Part shown: piece after piece, positions 1-9,975 of the stretch | How positions within the stretch are numbered: position 1 is the first letter of the stretch | How the letters are laid out: every line of letters starts with the position of its first letter | NCBI RefSeq assembly: GCF_001468035.1 | Contig: NZ_LNZA01000001.1 | Span: forward strand, 124,001-188,000 | DNA from: Legionella tucsonensis | Lineage (GTDB): Bacteria; Pseudomonadota; Gammaproteobacteria; Legionellales; Legionellaceae | Reading direction: 5' to 3' | DNA length: 64,000 nucleotides | Made by a program: the position numbers and the translations under genes | Notes under the pieces: generated by a model | Database searches by the model: none | What the model was told of the DNA's origin: nothing | The model's input: the letters and a program-made list of their open reading frames with translations, nothing else

Positions 1-114
1 ACTTTCACCTACTTGGAGTTGTTTAAAAGCAGATGAAATAAGCAACCGACTCGCACCATCATGGTTACTATTGTTAATCACAGTACCTTTTTTTTCAATA
101 ATTCCAGTAAACAT
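1..114 (-). CDS. ribE: Riboflavin synthase alpha chain, N-terminal part (cut by window edge)
   Basis: Only the first 38 codons are inside the window. Reading leftwards from ATG at 112-114 gives MFTGIIEKKGTV at the N terminus and LQVGES at the cut edge. These match the start of riboflavin synthase, which converts two 6,7-dimethyl-8-ribityllumazines to riboflavin; family members begin MFTGII and have a GES motif about 38 residues in. The stop of the upstream 545-aa gene is 8 bp away and a GAGAAG ribosome site overlaps that region, so the two are probably cotranscribed, with yciA first. The rest of the gene lies left of position 1. The family call rests on the N-terminal motif only; other members of the lumazine-binding family share it. 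Confidence 0.75.
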   Translation of the reverse strand, partial: MFTGIIEKKGTVINNSNHDGASRLLISSAFKQLQVGES

Positions 115-122
115 GGCTTCTC

Positions 123-1760
123 TCATTCCGGACTCAAATGTGTTCGTCTCTCATGCATGGTTTCTACACTATTAATCACCGTTTGCCGGCAAATTTCTTG
201 CATGACTGGAATCTCTTTCAGAGGTACACCTTCATGAATGGTATAAGCAATTAGAAAACTATCGCGCCACATTTTTTCATTGCGTTTTTCCTTGGCTTTC
301 ATCCATAGAGAAACCCATAAAAAATGAAATTGCCATTTATCACGATGCAATTCCATTTCTTCGGAAAATACAGCATCCATGGCTTCCTCCATACGACATA
401 CTCTAATCCCGTCAACGAAACTGCTCTTATGGTTAACTATCTTGTCAATTAGAGGATTCTCCAAATACCAGGATTCAGTAAATGATTTAGTTTTGAGCCA
501 GGATTTTGAACGTCGCAAGGATTCGGAAATTACTTCTTGTGTAAATGGTGTAACTTGTATGCTTAGTTGTTCAAAGAGATAATCTACATCAAGCATTACA
601 GGTCGTAAACGTATCCCCAGTAGCTCCTGGATTTCTAAAAATTGGACATTAGGAATCTCGCCTTTCTCTATTGTAACCGCCAAGAAATGTTCTACCATCA
701 TTGTGAAATAAGATAGATCCACCTCACGCAAGGTTACATTTTCATCAAAAGCCTGAGTGTAATAATTCTTCACATCCTTTGCTGAAACTGAAGGTGTTAT
801 CCATGCATCTTTAAGACCTAATTCATATTTTAATAACAAGCCACAAAGTCTATTTTTCCTGTATTTACGCACATGAAGAAAAACTCCTTGCGAGCCCGTA
901 CCATCTATTTCTGTCGCGCGAATCATTACTTTAGCTGCTTCAGGTTCTGGTGCAAACACAACCCCTCGTTTGCGTTGGATTTTTATCCATGAATCAAACA
1001 GCTCATGATAATGCTTTGGGTACCAATACTTGATCGTCTGCAACCGTGAAAGGGAAGTCGAAGAAAGCGTAACTAATCTTATAATTTGATCCAGCGTGTG
1101 CACAGCAACTTCGCGTACCTCTGCTTTGGGATGCAATAAAATAAGTAAGGCAATATCTGCACCTTCTTCAATGTTGTATAAATCAGCCATAAGATCAATG
1201 AAGAAATCAGCTGGCATTGCATAACTTTGAGCGAAAAAATTTTCGGCGATTTCAAAAACATTCAGATCGGATAATTCATGAATTAAATCTCGAATTGCCT
1301 CTATATGTGATACAGGTTCGCCCTCAGGAAGCAGCTCTTCTTCCTCACTGGCAAGTTCGTAATAGGCGTTTTTTAGTTCCTCAGTCAATTCAACATGTGA
1401 CTCATAAAAAGAATTTAATACGGGCAGCCAAAAACTCAGTGTATGTTTGCGCAAATTGATCATTGCAGCCAGGTGATTCATCAATTGAACTAATGTTTTT
1501 GCAGTAATTTTATTATCGGATTCTGCAGCACCTTGCAATTGCGCAACACAAATATCTAAAGCAAAAACGCAAGCCGAATAAACTGAAAGACCTTCATCCA
1601 GATTTTCTTCTAAGTTACTGATAATATCGGTTAACTTAAAAGCAAGTTCAGGTTGTTGGAAAAATAAAATATATAACTGTGGATCCAGCTCTGAATTTTG
1701 TTCAATCAAGGTAGCCATTTCAGTAAGCAAGCGGTACAACTCTGACGAATTACTGGTCAT
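123..1760 (-). CDS. Hypothetical 545-aa cytosolic protein
   Basis: I do not recognise a family. The protein is soluble-looking, with no signal peptide or membrane segment. The N-terminal 270 residues are acidic and predicted mostly helical; a stretch near residues 200-230 (LLHPKAEVREVAVHTLDQII) looks like a HEAT-type helical repeat, by eye only. The middle holds a basic RKRG segment near residue 260, and the C-terminal half is rich in W and M. The start ATG at 1758-1760 overlaps the stop of the yciA-like gene by 4 bp (ATGA), and ribE follows 8 bp after its stop, so it sits inside a yciA-545aa-ribE transcription unit. Probably a conserved genus-level protein; function unknown. Confidence 0.8.
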   Translation of the reverse strand: MTSNSSELYRLLTEMATLIEQNSELDPQLYILFFQQPELAFKLTDIISNLEENLDEGLSVYSACVFALDICVAQLQGAAESDNKITAKTLVQLMNHLAAMINLRKHTLSFWLPVLNSFYESHVELTEELKNAYYELASEEEELLPEGEPVSHIEAIRDLIHELSDLNVFEIAENFFAQSYAMPADFFIDLMADLYNIEEGADIALLILLHPKAEVREVAVHTLDQIIRLVTLSSTSLSRLQTIKYWYPKHYHELFDSWIKIQRKRGVVFAPEPEAAKVMIRATEIDGTGSQGVFLHVRKYRKNRLCGLLLKYELGLKDAWITPSVSAKDVKNYYTQAFDENVTLREVDLSYFTMMVEHFLAVTIEKGEIPNVQFLEIQELLGIRLRPVMLDVDYLFEQLSIQVTPFTQEVISESLRRSKSWLKTKSFTESWYLENPLIDKIVNHKSSFVDGIRVCRMEEAMDAVFSEEMELHRDKWQFHFLWVSLWMKAKEKRNEKMWRDSFLIAYTIHEGVPLKEIPVMQEICRQTVINSVETMHERRTHLSPE

Positions 1761-2140
1761 ATTTTTTTAGGAACCTGTCTTGGCCTGCCTTCTTCATCAA
1801 TGGCAACAAAAACAAAAACGCCTTCAGTAACTTGATACGTTTCATTTTGGGTGGCAGGATGTGCCCATACCTCAACACTGAATGTCATGGAGGTGTTACC
1901 TTGTTTTATCAAAGTTACATAGCAACTCACAAGATCACCTACATGGACCGCTTTTAAAAAACTCATGGAGTGTATGGCAACTGTGGCTACTCGTCCCATT
2001 GCTAATCTTTTTGCCAATATTCCAGCAGCCAAATCCATTTGCGACACGATCCATCCACCAAATATATCGCCATTGGCATTGGTATCTGCCGGCATTGCTA
2101 AAGTCTGGATAGCGAGCTCTCCTTTTGGAGTATTGGTCAT
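1757..2140 (-). CDS. yciA: Acyl-CoA thioesterase, YciA-like hotdog protein
   Basis: A 127-residue single hotdog domain, the usual length of YciA enzymes, which hydrolyse short- to long-chain acyl-CoA in the cytosol. Residues 21-30 (NANGDIFGGW) match the family motif N-x-x-G-D-x-F-G-G-W, and the acidic residue D36 (SQMD) sits where the catalytic aspartate is expected. The ending RPRQVPKKI is also typical of YciA. It is first in a minus-strand run with the 545-aa gene (ATGA overlap) and ribE. A long palindrome lies just upstream (2161-2248). Substrate range cannot be read from sequence. Confidence 0.88.
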   Translation of the reverse strand: MTNTPKGELAIQTLAMPADTNANGDIFGGWIVSQMDLAAGILAKRLAMGRVATVAIHSMSFLKAVHVGDLVSCYVTLIKQGNTSMTFSVEVWAHPATQNETYQVTEGVFVFVAIDEEGRPRQVPKKI

Positions 2141-2160
2141 TATTCACCTATGTGATGCAA

Positions 2161-2248
2161 GTAGCCTGGGTTCAGCGCAGTGGAACCCGGGTTTCCAGAC
2201 ATGAATATCTTCTCAATCCCGGGTTCCACTGCGCTGCACCCAGGCTAC
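2161..2248. repeat. Long inverted repeat, GTAGCCTGGGT family
   Basis: The left arm 2161-2191 and right arm 2218-2248 are inverted copies of 31 bases with one mismatch, separated by 26 bases. It fills the gap between the stop of tex and the start of yciA. The unit (GTAGCCTGGGTGCAGCGCAG, then TGGAACCCGGG) recurs in partial form elsewhere in the window. In RNA it would form a very stable hairpin, possibly protecting or attenuating the transcript between yciA and tex. Confidence 0.9.
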
Positions 2249-2254
2249 AAGTTT

Positions 2255-4597
2255 TTAATTACGTTTTAACTTAGCTAACGCATCTGCCATTGCTGTATTA
2301 AATACTGTTTTTTTAACCGGCTCAACTTTTTTGGCCTCAGGCTTTTTCTTATGCTCCATTCTTTTAACCTGAGGAGGCTTTTTCATTTCAGATGTTCTTG
2401 CTGGTTTTTTTATTGGTTGATTCGCAGGCTCATCTTCTAGTTTCATGCTTAAACCAATGCGCTTTCTTTCCTTATCCACTTCAATAACTTTCACCGTCAC
2501 AATATCACCGGCCTTTACTATCGTACGTGGATCAGAAATAAATTTGTGAGTCATTGCTGAAATATGCACTAATCCATCCTGATGCACTCCAATATCCACA
2601 AAAGCACCAAAATTAGTCACATTACTGACAACCCCTTCAAGAAGCATTCCTTCATGTAAATGTTCGATTTCTTCAACACCTTCCTTGAATTTTGCTGTTT
2701 TAAACTCTGGTCTGGGATCTCGGCCTGGTTTTTCCAATTCACGTAATACATCCCTTATAGTAGGCAAACCAAATTGATCATCAATAAAGGCTTCTGCATT
2801 CACGCTATGTAATATTTCTTTATTACCAATCAGTTTCTTGATATCAATTTTCTTATCCGCAATAATTTTTTCTACTAAAGGATAAGCTTCTGGATGAACG
2901 CAAGAAGCATCCAGAGGATTGTCTCCATTCATGATACGTAAAAAACCTGCCGCCTGTTGGAAGGCTTTTTCTCCCATGCGATTTACACTTTTTAATTCCA
3001 TTCGATTTTTAAATGCGCCATGTTCATCGCGATAAAGCACAATGTTTTTGGCCAGAGCTTCATTAAGACCAGAAATATGTGATAGCAACGCAGCTGAAGC
3101 GGTATTTACATCAACACCTACAGCATTCACGCAATCTTCTACAACACCATCAAGACAACGAGCTAAGCGAGCTTGATTCACATCATGCTGGTATTGTCCT
3201 ACGCCAATGGATTTGGCTTCGATTTTGACTAATTCAGCAAGCGGATCCTGGAGACGGCGTGCGATAGAAACAGCTCCTCTTAAAGTAACATCCAAATCAG
3301 GGAATTCCTGAGAAGCAATTTCTGAAGCTGAATAAACAGATGCACCTGCTTCACTCACTATAATCTTAGTCAGTTTTAAATCAGGATACATTTTTATTAA
3401 ATCAGTAACTAAACGTTCTGTTTCGCGAGACCCTGTTCCATTACCAATGCTGAGCAAATTGACCTGGTATTTTGCCGCCAATTTGGCTAAGTCAGTAATC
3501 GCTTGATGCCATTCATTTTGTGGGGCAAATGGGAAAATAACAGTGTAATCCAGCAACTTGCCTGTTGCATCAACCACCACCACTTTAACCCCTGTTCTAA
3601 TTCCTGGATCAAGTCCAATGGTAATTTGCGGGCCTGCAGGTGCAGCAAGCAATAAGTCGCGTAAATTTCTGGAAAATACTTTTATTGCTTCTTCATCTGC
3701 AATTTCGCGTAAGCGAGTCAGTAATTCCAGCTCCAACTTAGTAAATAATTTTATTTTCCAAGTCAGCCGTACCGTTTCGAGTAACCAATTGTCTGCTTTT
3801 CTTTGTTTATCAACAATATTGAAATGAGTAGCTACTTTATTTTCACCATACGATAAATCATGTTCGGGTAAAATAAGACTCACTTGCAAAACACTTTCTC
3901 GACGTCCGCGGAACAAGGCCAAAGCACGATGTGAGGGAATTTTCTTAATTGCTTCAGAATAATCAAAATAATCTGAAAACTTATTCACGGTTTCTTTCTT
4001 CTTGGAGCTTCCTGTTGATTTGACGATACCGTGCTGCCACAAATATTCCCTTAGTTCATTAATCAAGTCAGCATCTTCAGCAAAATGCTCCATTAATATA
4101 TGGCGCGCGCCTTCTAAAGCTGCTTTTGCATCCTCAACACCAGTCTCAGGATTAATAAATTGAACTGCTTGCTCTTCAGGATCCAGATCAGGATTGTTCC
4201 AAAGTGCCTGAGCTAGCGGGTCTAAGCCTGCTTCTATAGCAATTTGCGCCTTGGTACGACGCTTTGGTCTGAAGGGCAAATATAAATCTTCAAGACGAGT
4301 TTTAGTATCTGCTGCCAAAATACTCTTTTCAAGCTCGGGAGTTAATTTCTCTTGTTCGCGGATAGACTGCAAAACGACAACACGACGTTCATCCAATTCA
4401 CGCAAATAAAGTACGCGCTCATCAATAAAACGTAATTTTATATCATCGAGTCCTTCAGTAGCTTCCTTGCGATAACGAGCAATGAAAGGAATTGTTGCCC
4501 CTTCATTAAGCAGACGAATGGCTGCTTCTACCTGCGCTGGTTTAACTTTAAGCTCTTGCGCAATAATTGCAGCTAATCTCAACATCTCTTGAGTCAT
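2255..4597 (-). CDS. tex: Transcription accessory protein Tex (S1 RNA-binding)
   Basis: At 780 residues it has the full Tex length. The N-terminal helical region is followed by a YqgF/RuvC-like domain near residues 325-450 ([15 protein letters not shown]), helix-hairpin-helix segments near 495-565 ([15 protein letters not shown]), and an S1 domain near 650-722 ([19 protein letters not shown]). A lysine/proline-rich tail of about 55 residues follows ([20 protein letters not shown]). Tex binds nucleic acid and affects transcription; in several pathogens it influences toxin or virulence gene expression. A GGGG ribosome site lies 7 bases before the ATG. The basic tail probably adds non-specific RNA binding. 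Confidence 0.96.
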   Translation of the reverse strand: MTQEMLRLAAIIAQELKVKPAQVEAAIRLLNEGATIPFIARYRKEATEGLDDIKLRFIDERVLYLRELDERRVVVLQSIREQEKLTPELEKSILAADTKTRLEDLYLPFRPKRRTKAQIAIEAGLDPLAQALWNNPDLDPEEQAVQFINPETGVEDAKAALEGARHILMEHFAEDADLINELREYLWQHGIVKSTGSSKKKETVNKFSDYFDYSEAIKKIPSHRALALFRGRRESVLQVSLILPEHDLSYGENKVATHFNIVDKQRKADNWLLETVRLTWKIKLFTKLELELLTRLREIADEEAIKVFSRNLRDLLLAAPAGPQITIGLDPGIRTGVKVVVVDATGKLLDYTVIFPFAPQNEWHQAITDLAKLAAKYQVNLLSIGNGTGSRETERLVTDLIKMYPDLKLTKIIVSEAGASVYSASEIASQEFPDLDVTLRGAVSIARRLQDPLAELVKIEAKSIGVGQYQHDVNQARLARCLDGVVEDCVNAVGVDVNTASAALLSHISGLNEALAKNIVLYRDEHGAFKNRMELKSVNRMGEKAFQQAAGFLRIMNGDNPLDASCVHPEAYPLVEKIIADKKIDIKKLIGNKEILHSVNAEAFIDDQFGLPTIRDVLRELEKPGRDPRPEFKTAKFKEGVEEIEHLHEGMLLEGVVSNVTNFGAFVDIGVHQDGLVHISAMTHKFISDPRTIVKAGDIVTVKVIEVDKERKRIGLSMKLEDEPANQPIKKPARTSEMKKPPQVKRMEHKKKPEAKKVEPVKKTVFNTAMADALAKLKRN

Positions 4598-4704
4598 TTA
4601 CATCCCCGTAAAACATAAATATATAACAATTGATTATTTCACCCTAAACATTACAGGAATTGTAGCCTGATTGAAGGTAAATCGTTAAAAAAACCGCCAC
4701 ATTA

Positions 4705-6519
4705 TCACTCAACAGTCACTGATTTGGCAAGATTACGTGGCTGATCAACATCTGTACCTTTTACAACAGCAACATGATAAGCCAACAATTGTAAAGGAAT
4801 CGTATAAATGATTGGAGCAACCCATAAACCACAGTATGGGACCTTAATCAAACGTGCTCCATTTGCGCGCCAACTTTGAGTGTCGTCAACAAAAACAAAT
4901 AACTGCCCCCCTCGAGCACTTACTTCATGTAAATTAGATTTTAATTTATCCAATAATTCATCGTTGGGAGCAACTGCAACAACAGGCATGTTTTCATCAA
5001 CCAAAGCCAAAGGACCATGTTTCAGCTCCCCAGAGGGATATGCTTCAGCATGAATATAGGAGATTTCCTTTAATTTCAAAGCACCTTCCAGAGCGACTGG
5101 GTATTGCACGCCTCGTCCTAAAAATAAAGCATGTGCTTTATTAACAAAAAGGGAAGCAAGGTCTTCAATTTCCTCATTCATCTTTAATGCGCGTTCACAA
5201 CATGCAGGCAGCTCCTGCAATTGCTTTAAAACTTCATTTGCCCGATCATCATGGCAAAGCGCCGCAGCTAACATTAAAAAAGCAGCCAGTTGCGTAGTAA
5301 ATGCCTTAGTAGACGCCACGCCAATTTCCACTCCTGCGCGTGTTAAAAAAACACAGTCCGCTTCTCTGACCAAAGTACTTGTTGCCACATTACAAATAGC
5401 CAAACTGGCCAAATACTCCATATCTTTTGCTTTTTGCAAAGCAGCAAGAGTATCTGCGGTTTCACCTGATTGGGAAACAATGATAAATAAAGTATCTTTG
5501 GGTACAACTACATCACGATAGCGATACTCACTCGCAATTTCAACCTGGGTCGGCAATCCAGCCAATGATTCTAACCAATATTTAGCAATCATTCCGGCAT
5601 GATAACTGGTACCGCAAGCAACAATATGAATTTGCTTTACCATAGGAAATATATGAGAGGTACGCTCTCCAAAACTGGATTTAAGTACCTCAAGACTATT
5701 CACACGACCTTCTAAGGTATCGGTCAACACTTTAGATTGTTCGAAAATTTCCTTGAGCATAAAATGTCGATAAGGACCTTTACTCACGGTTTCAGCATCG
5801 CTCGTTAAAGGATGGAGAGGACGCTCAACAAATGACTTGGATGAATCATAAATTGTTATACTTGCTGAGGTAATGGAAGCACTGTCACCTTCTTCTAAAT
5901 AAATCACTGATTGTGCAAAAGATTTTAATGCTAATCCATCAGAAGCGATAAAATTCTCACCGATGCCTAAGCCAATGACTAAAGGACTCCCTTTACGAAT
6001 AGCAACAAGTTCCTTTGGTTTTTGTTGATGGATAACCCCTAAAGCGAAAGCACCGTCCATTTTTGCAGCTGCGGTTTGTACTGCTTCGAGTAAATTTTCA
6101 TTCTGCAAATAATAGTAATGAATTAAATGGGCAGCTACTTCAGTGTCTGTTTCAGAGGTAAACTGATATCCTTTCATTGCTAACTCATGGCGCAAAGTTT
6201 CATGATTTTCAATAATCCCATTATGTACCAATGCAATTTGTCCATGGGATAGATGAGGGTGTGCATTTTGCTCTGAAGGCTTACCATGTGTTGCCCATCT
6301 CGTATGGGCAATACCTGTATTTCCAGCAACAGCTGTTTTTTGCATGGTATCAGCTAAATTTTGTACCTTACCCTGGATTCGCACACGTTGTAAAAGTTCA
6401 TCATTATCGATTACTGCAATACCCGCAGAATCATAACCTCTATATTCCAAACGACGTAATCCTTCCAGTAAAATTTTACTGATATCCCTTTCAGACACAG
6501 CTCCAATAATCCCACACAT
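4705..6519 (-). CDS. glmS: Glutamine--fructose-6-phosphate aminotransferase
   Basis: The enzyme makes glucosamine-6-phosphate from fructose-6-phosphate and glutamine, the first step to UDP-GlcNAc. The protein is 604 residues, as expected. It begins MCGIIGAV, so processing exposes the catalytic Cys of the N-terminal glutaminase. The middle holds two SIS sugar-isomerase domains (VACGTSYHAGMIAKYW; SQSGETADTLAAL), and the C terminus ends PRNLAKSVTVE, the typical GlmS tail. An AGGAGCAGG ribosome site precedes the ATG. The partner gene glmU lies about 24 kb away, not adjacent as in enterics. I saw no obvious ribozyme or sRNA-type leader in the short upstream gap. Confidence 0.97.
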   Translation of the reverse strand: MCGIIGAVSERDISKILLEGLRRLEYRGYDSAGIAVIDNDELLQRVRIQGKVQNLADTMQKTAVAGNTGIAHTRWATHGKPSEQNAHPHLSHGQIALVHNGIIENHETLRHELAMKGYQFTSETDTEVAAHLIHYYYLQNENLLEAVQTAAAKMDGAFALGVIHQQKPKELVAIRKGSPLVIGLGIGENFIASDGLALKSFAQSVIYLEEGDSASITSASITIYDSSKSFVERPLHPLTSDAETVSKGPYRHFMLKEIFEQSKVLTDTLEGRVNSLEVLKSSFGERTSHIFPMVKQIHIVACGTSYHAGMIAKYWLESLAGLPTQVEIASEYRYRDVVVPKDTLFIIVSQSGETADTLAALQKAKDMEYLASLAICNVATSTLVREADCVFLTRAGVEIGVASTKAFTTQLAAFLMLAAALCHDDRANEVLKQLQELPACCERALKMNEEIEDLASLFVNKAHALFLGRGVQYPVALEGALKLKEISYIHAEAYPSGELKHGPLALVDENMPVVAVAPNDELLDKLKSNLHEVSARGGQLFVFVDDTQSWRANGARLIKVPYCGLWVAPIIYTIPLQLLAYHVAVVKGTDVDQPRNLAKSVTVE

Positions 6520-6640
6520 ATCCTGCTCCTCGTTTCAACAACCGCACATGAACGATAACAATAAAAAAAGGGCAATTATGCCATAAACATTTATAAATCA
6601 CTAACATGTTCCGTGTTGTGCGCTAAAGAGGACGACGTCG

Positions 6641-6680
6641 CAAATTTGCCCGGGCTACGCGTCTTCACCCAGGCTATACT
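6641..6680. repeat. Partial copy of GTAGCCTGGGT-type palindromic repeat
   Basis: The gap between glmS and plaC contains CCCGGGCTAC followed by CTTCACCCAGGCTAT, recognisable as a degraded half of the inverted repeat seen intact at 2161-2248. It may still form a small hairpin at the 3' end of plaC, which is transcribed leftwards through it. Confidence 0.6.
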
Positions 6681-6706
6681 TAAGAGACTTAACGACTAAC
6701 TCTCTA

Positions 6707-8005
6707 TTACTCTATAGGATTTTGACACGTTACATTATATCCATGGTATTTCATAGCCTTACACACCTCAAACGCAAGCAATCCATGGGCGCGTGTACTC
6801 GGATGAATTTCATCCCAGAATAAATAACTTTCCGGAGTGTCACATACATGATAGTTTTTGTCTCCTGCAGCAAAACTTGCATCCCTGTATTGAAGCACTT
6901 GTGCATAACGTAATACATAGTTGTTAGCAAAAGGCGAACTACGGAATGCATCATACATAGGAAGTTTCACATCGATACACGCTTCTGTAGTATTAGTAAA
7001 TCCATAATCTTCCGGGTTCTTTAAAGCGCGTTCGAAATAATCGCTCATGTCGATATAGAGGAAATTTGAATCAGGATAAATTTTTGCCCATTCCTGCATA
7101 CGATTTCGAAGTCGATCGTTGTGCATATCAATAGCATTATTCAAAACCTCTCTATCAGTGGTTTGTACCATGCGAGGTGTGTCTCCTATATGAGGCAGAC
7201 CCATGATTACAAAGCGGCGTGCGCCAGCTTGCATTAATTTCATAACCGCAGAACTCGCACCTGATAAAACATTATCAACATAGGTACTCATTACTTCCGT
7301 GTTGTAATTATCTTCAAAGAACAAGACATTAATGTAGTCATTACTACCTGAGAAAATAAAAAATACGGTTTCATTACTTAAAGCTGGGTGCTCCAATAAA
7401 TACGCTTGAACAGTTAAACCAAGACTTGGAGGAACCAACTTACCTACGATTAGATTTTTGATTGTTCCTAATGGGTGACGAATCAAATTCCACACCGTTA
7501 ATTGATAATCATAAGTTGCTGTCCAGCTACCCCCAAATGCACGATTTAAATAAACCTCTTCATCCTCTGGGGCAATGGAAAGCATTTTTGCTAAATATTC
7601 ATTCCATACCTGGCCATTGGAGAAACGTGCATTCCAATAAGGAGTTCCTGGTAATACGGGAACTAATTTGACTTTACTCACCAAATTGGCGATATAAGGT
7701 GCCAATTGATTATCAAAAAAATCAGTAACTATGGCGATACCTGAATCCAAAACCATTTGTGGTACATAATATTCTTCGGCAAACTCAACCATCTTATTGA
7801 GTACAAATACTTTAAAAGGCGCGACTAAAAAAGCGGGATCTTCTTCCTGGCGTAAACTTTTAAGTAGGTGAGTGGTATTCCCTGTATCAGACAAACTGTC
7901 GCCAAAAACCACCATAGACTTTACAGGAGTAGCAGCGAAACTCATGAATGGGACAAATAAACAAAGGATTAAGAACCAACGCAACTTCCGAATGTACTGG
8001 GCCAT
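6707..8005 (-). CDS. plaC: GDSL lipase / glycerophospholipid:cholesterol acyltransferase, PlaC-like
   Basis: A secreted GDSL hydrolase of 432 residues. A signal peptide spans about residues 1-24 (WFLILCLFVPFMSFA). The nucleophile block FGDSLSD has Ser37; the oxyanion block GSND is at 220-223; the catalytic Asp/His block WDEIHPS has D398 and H401. C343 and C388 could form the disulphide loop described for Legionella PlaC, which transfers acyl groups to cholesterol and is activated by the ProA protease after type II secretion. Length and cysteines favour PlaC over the shorter PlaA. A strong AAGGAGATAAT ribosome site precedes ATG. It is followed by glmS across a repeat-bearing gap. Assignment to PlaC is by motif and length, not by alignment. 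Confidence 0.82.
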   Translation of the reverse strand: MAQYIRKLRWFLILCLFVPFMSFAATPVKSMVVFGDSLSDTGNTTHLLKSLRQEEDPAFLVAPFKVFVLNKMVEFAEEYYVPQMVLDSGIAIVTDFFDNQLAPYIANLVSKVKLVPVLPGTPYWNARFSNGQVWNEYLAKMLSIAPEDEEVYLNRAFGGSWTATYDYQLTVWNLIRHPLGTIKNLIVGKLVPPSLGLTVQAYLLEHPALSNETVFFIFSGSNDYINVLFFEDNYNTEVMSTYVDNVLSGASSAVMKLMQAGARRFVIMGLPHIGDTPRMVQTTDREVLNNAIDMHNDRLRNRMQEWAKIYPDSNFLYIDMSDYFERALKNPEDYGFTNTTEACIDVKLPMYDAFRSSPFANNYVLRYAQVLQYRDASFAAGDKNYHVCDTPESYLFWDEIHPSTRAHGLLAFEVCKAMKYHGYNVTCQNPIE

Positions 8006-8218
8006 ATTATCTCCTTATAAAATAAAGCCGCAAATGAAAGCACAGATAGCTTTGGTATATAACAGTATGATCGCTGGTTAGTTTTTGTCAACGCATTTAG
8101 TTAATTTTGCTTAATATTTAAACGCAGACTAGGATGCATCTAATTCAAGCCTATTGATTAAATTCTGTGTAAATGGTAATTTTTGCCGAATATTTTTGTT
8201 TTTATTTCAGGTAGTATA

Positions 8219-8983
8219 ATGGAAAAAATAGTGATTGCTGCATTTTATAAATTTGTTTCTTTGGAAAATTTTGAAACAATGCGCGAACCTTTGCTTGCCA
8301 AAATGCATGAAATCAAAATTAAAGGGACCATTATATTAGCCTCTGAGGGGATCAACGGAGGGTTTGCTGGTACTCGTGAGCAAATGGATTTGTTTTATCA
8401 ATTCATACGCCAGGATGAACGTTTGGCAGATTTAAAGTTTAAAGAAACTTTTGATGATGAAAACCCATTTGAAAAATCTAAAGTCAAACTTCGCAAAGAA
8501 ATTGTAACTATGGGCATAAAAAACGTTGACCCTTTAAAATCAGCAGGAACCTATTTAAGTCCTGAAGAATGGAATGAATTAATTCAAGATCCCGATGTGG
8601 TGTTAATCGATACCCGTAATGATTATGAATTTGAATTAGGCACATTCAAAAATGCCATCAATCCCAGTACCGAAAATTTTAGAGATTTTCCGGAGTATGT
8701 GCGCGAACATTTGCTTGATAAAAAAAATAAAAAAATTGCAATGTTTTGTACGGGTGGGATACGCTGTGAGAAATCCACTGCTTATTTAAAAAATTTAGGT
8801 TTTGAAAATGTCTATCATTTATATGATGGCATTCTCAATTATATTGAACAAATGCCTAAAGAAGAATCGCTCTGGGAAGGGCAATGTTTTGTTTTTGATA
8901 ACCGAGTAGCAGTTGATGATCAATTAAATCGAGTCTATCCTCAATTACCACTGGATTACAAACACGATCGCAACAAAGAATAA
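8219..8983 (+). CDS. trhO: tRNA uridine(34) hydroxylase TrhO (rhodanese family)
   Basis: A 254-residue rhodanese-domain protein of the YceA/TrhO family, which makes 5-hydroxyuridine at the wobble position of tRNAs with oxygen. An N-terminal acylphosphatase-like part ([17 protein letters not shown]) is followed by a rhodanese domain ([17 protein letters not shown]) with the active-site loop [11 protein letters not shown] and Cys177. I chose ATG 8219: the in-frame TTG at 8183 adds 12 residues that do not look like family sequence, and a CAGG lies shortly before the ATG. It reads away from plaC across about 210 bp and is followed 2 bp later by smpB. Confidence 0.92.
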   Translation: MEKIVIAAFYKFVSLENFETMREPLLAKMHEIKIKGTIILASEGINGGFAGTREQMDLFYQFIRQDERLADLKFKETFDDENPFEKSKVKLRKEIVTMGIKNVDPLKSAGTYLSPEEWNELIQDPDVVLIDTRNDYEFELGTFKNAINPSTENFRDFPEYVREHLLDKKNKKIAMFCTGGIRCEKSTAYLKNLGFENVYHLYDGILNYIEQMPKEESLWEGQCFVFDNRVAVDDQLNRVYPQLPLDYKHDRNKE

Positions 8984-8985
8984 AT

Positions 8986-9462
8986 ATGACAAATAAAAAA
9001 CAATCCGATTCGACCATTGTGTTGAACCGCAAAGCAGGCTTTAACTATTTTATTGAGGATCAATACGAGGCAGGTTTGGTGCTTGAAGGTTGGGAAGTCA
9101 AAAGTTTACGCGCAGGAAAAATAAATCTGTCAGATGCTCATATCATTATTAAATACGGCGAAGCCTTTTTACTTGGTGCCCAGATTCATCCACTCATCAC
9201 CGCTTCGACACATTCTATTCCTGATCCAATACGTACTCGTAAGCTCTTATTAAATAAAAAAGAATTAAACCAACTCATCGGTAGTGTCGAACGTCAAGGC
9301 TATACTATAGTCCCACTTTCTTTATATTGGAAAAAAAATAAAGTCAAAATAAAAATAGCTCTGGCCAAAGGAAAAAAAGAGCATGATAAGCGAGATACCA
9401 TTAAAGATCGTGAATGGCAAAGGGACCGTTCGCGCATAATGAAAAAAACAGGGAGAGATTAA
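8986..9462 (+). CDS. smpB: SsrA-binding protein SmpB
   Basis: A 158-residue small basic protein that binds tmRNA and brings it to stalled ribosomes for trans-translation. Seen: [34 protein letters not shown], and the conserved lysine-rich C-terminal tail ([20 protein letters not shown]) that inserts into the mRNA channel. It starts 2 bp after trhO and its TAA overlaps the ATG of the bcp gene (TAATG), so trhO-smpB-bcp are likely cotranscribed. The tmRNA gene ssrA itself is not in the window. Confidence 0.97.
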   Translation: MTNKKQSDSTIVLNRKAGFNYFIEDQYEAGLVLEGWEVKSLRAGKINLSDAHIIIKYGEAFLLGAQIHPLITASTHSIPDPIRTRKLLLNKKELNQLIGSVERQGYTIVPLSLYWKKNKVKIKIALAKGKKEHDKRDTIKDREWQRDRSRIMKKTGRD

Positions 9463-9914
9463 TGAATATAGGTGAATCCGTACCCGATTTTGCATTCACT
9501 GCAACGAATGGCCTCAATGCTCGTTTGAGCGATTATCGAGGACAATATGTGGTTCTTTATTTTTATCCTAAAGATGCGACCCCAGGATGTACAACAGAAG
9601 GACAAGACTTTCGGGATGCATACCCTCAGTTCCAAGAATCAAATACCCAGATATTTGGAATCTCCCGCGACAGCTTAAAATCACATGAACTTTTTAAAGC
9701 CAAACAAAACTTTCCTTTCGAACTCATTAGCGATCCTGACGAACAGTTATGCCAATTGTTTGAAGTGATTAAAATGAAATCCATGTATGGCAAACAAGTT
9801 CGTGGCATTGAACGCAGCACTTTTATCATTGACCCTCAAGGAAAATTAAGCACAGAGTGGCGCAAAGTGAGTGTTAAAGGACATGTAGACGAAGTACTCC
9901 GTACAATAAAATAA
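9462..9914 (+). CDS. bcp: Thioredoxin-dependent peroxiredoxin, BCP/PrxQ type
   Basis: A 150-residue thioredoxin-fold peroxidase that reduces hydrogen and organic peroxides. The peroxidatic cysteine is C43 in DATPGCTTEGQDFRD. The resolving cysteine found five residues later in E. coli BCP is replaced by Q48, so this is a PrxQ without that partner; another Cys (DEQLCQLF) may or may not serve. The ATG at 9462 overlaps the smpB stop; a longer reading frame starting inside smpB is not a credible start. Confidence 0.93.
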   Translation: MNIGESVPDFAFTATNGLNARLSDYRGQYVVLYFYPKDATPGCTTEGQDFRDAYPQFQESNTQIFGISRDSLKSHELFKAKQNFPFELISDPDEQLCQLFEVIKMKSMYGKQVRGIERSTFIIDPQGKLSTEWRKVSVKGHVDEVLRTIK

Positions 9915-9975
9915 AAATTTTATTCTTGACTGAATCTTCTCCCCTAAGCAGAATGAAAGAAGCAATCAAATAATT

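Noticed and set aside
4598-4704. glmS-related regulatory RNA in the glmS/tex gap
   Set aside because: The gap is downstream of glmS and AT-rich with no stable hairpin; no ribozyme-like sequence was seen upstream of glmS either.
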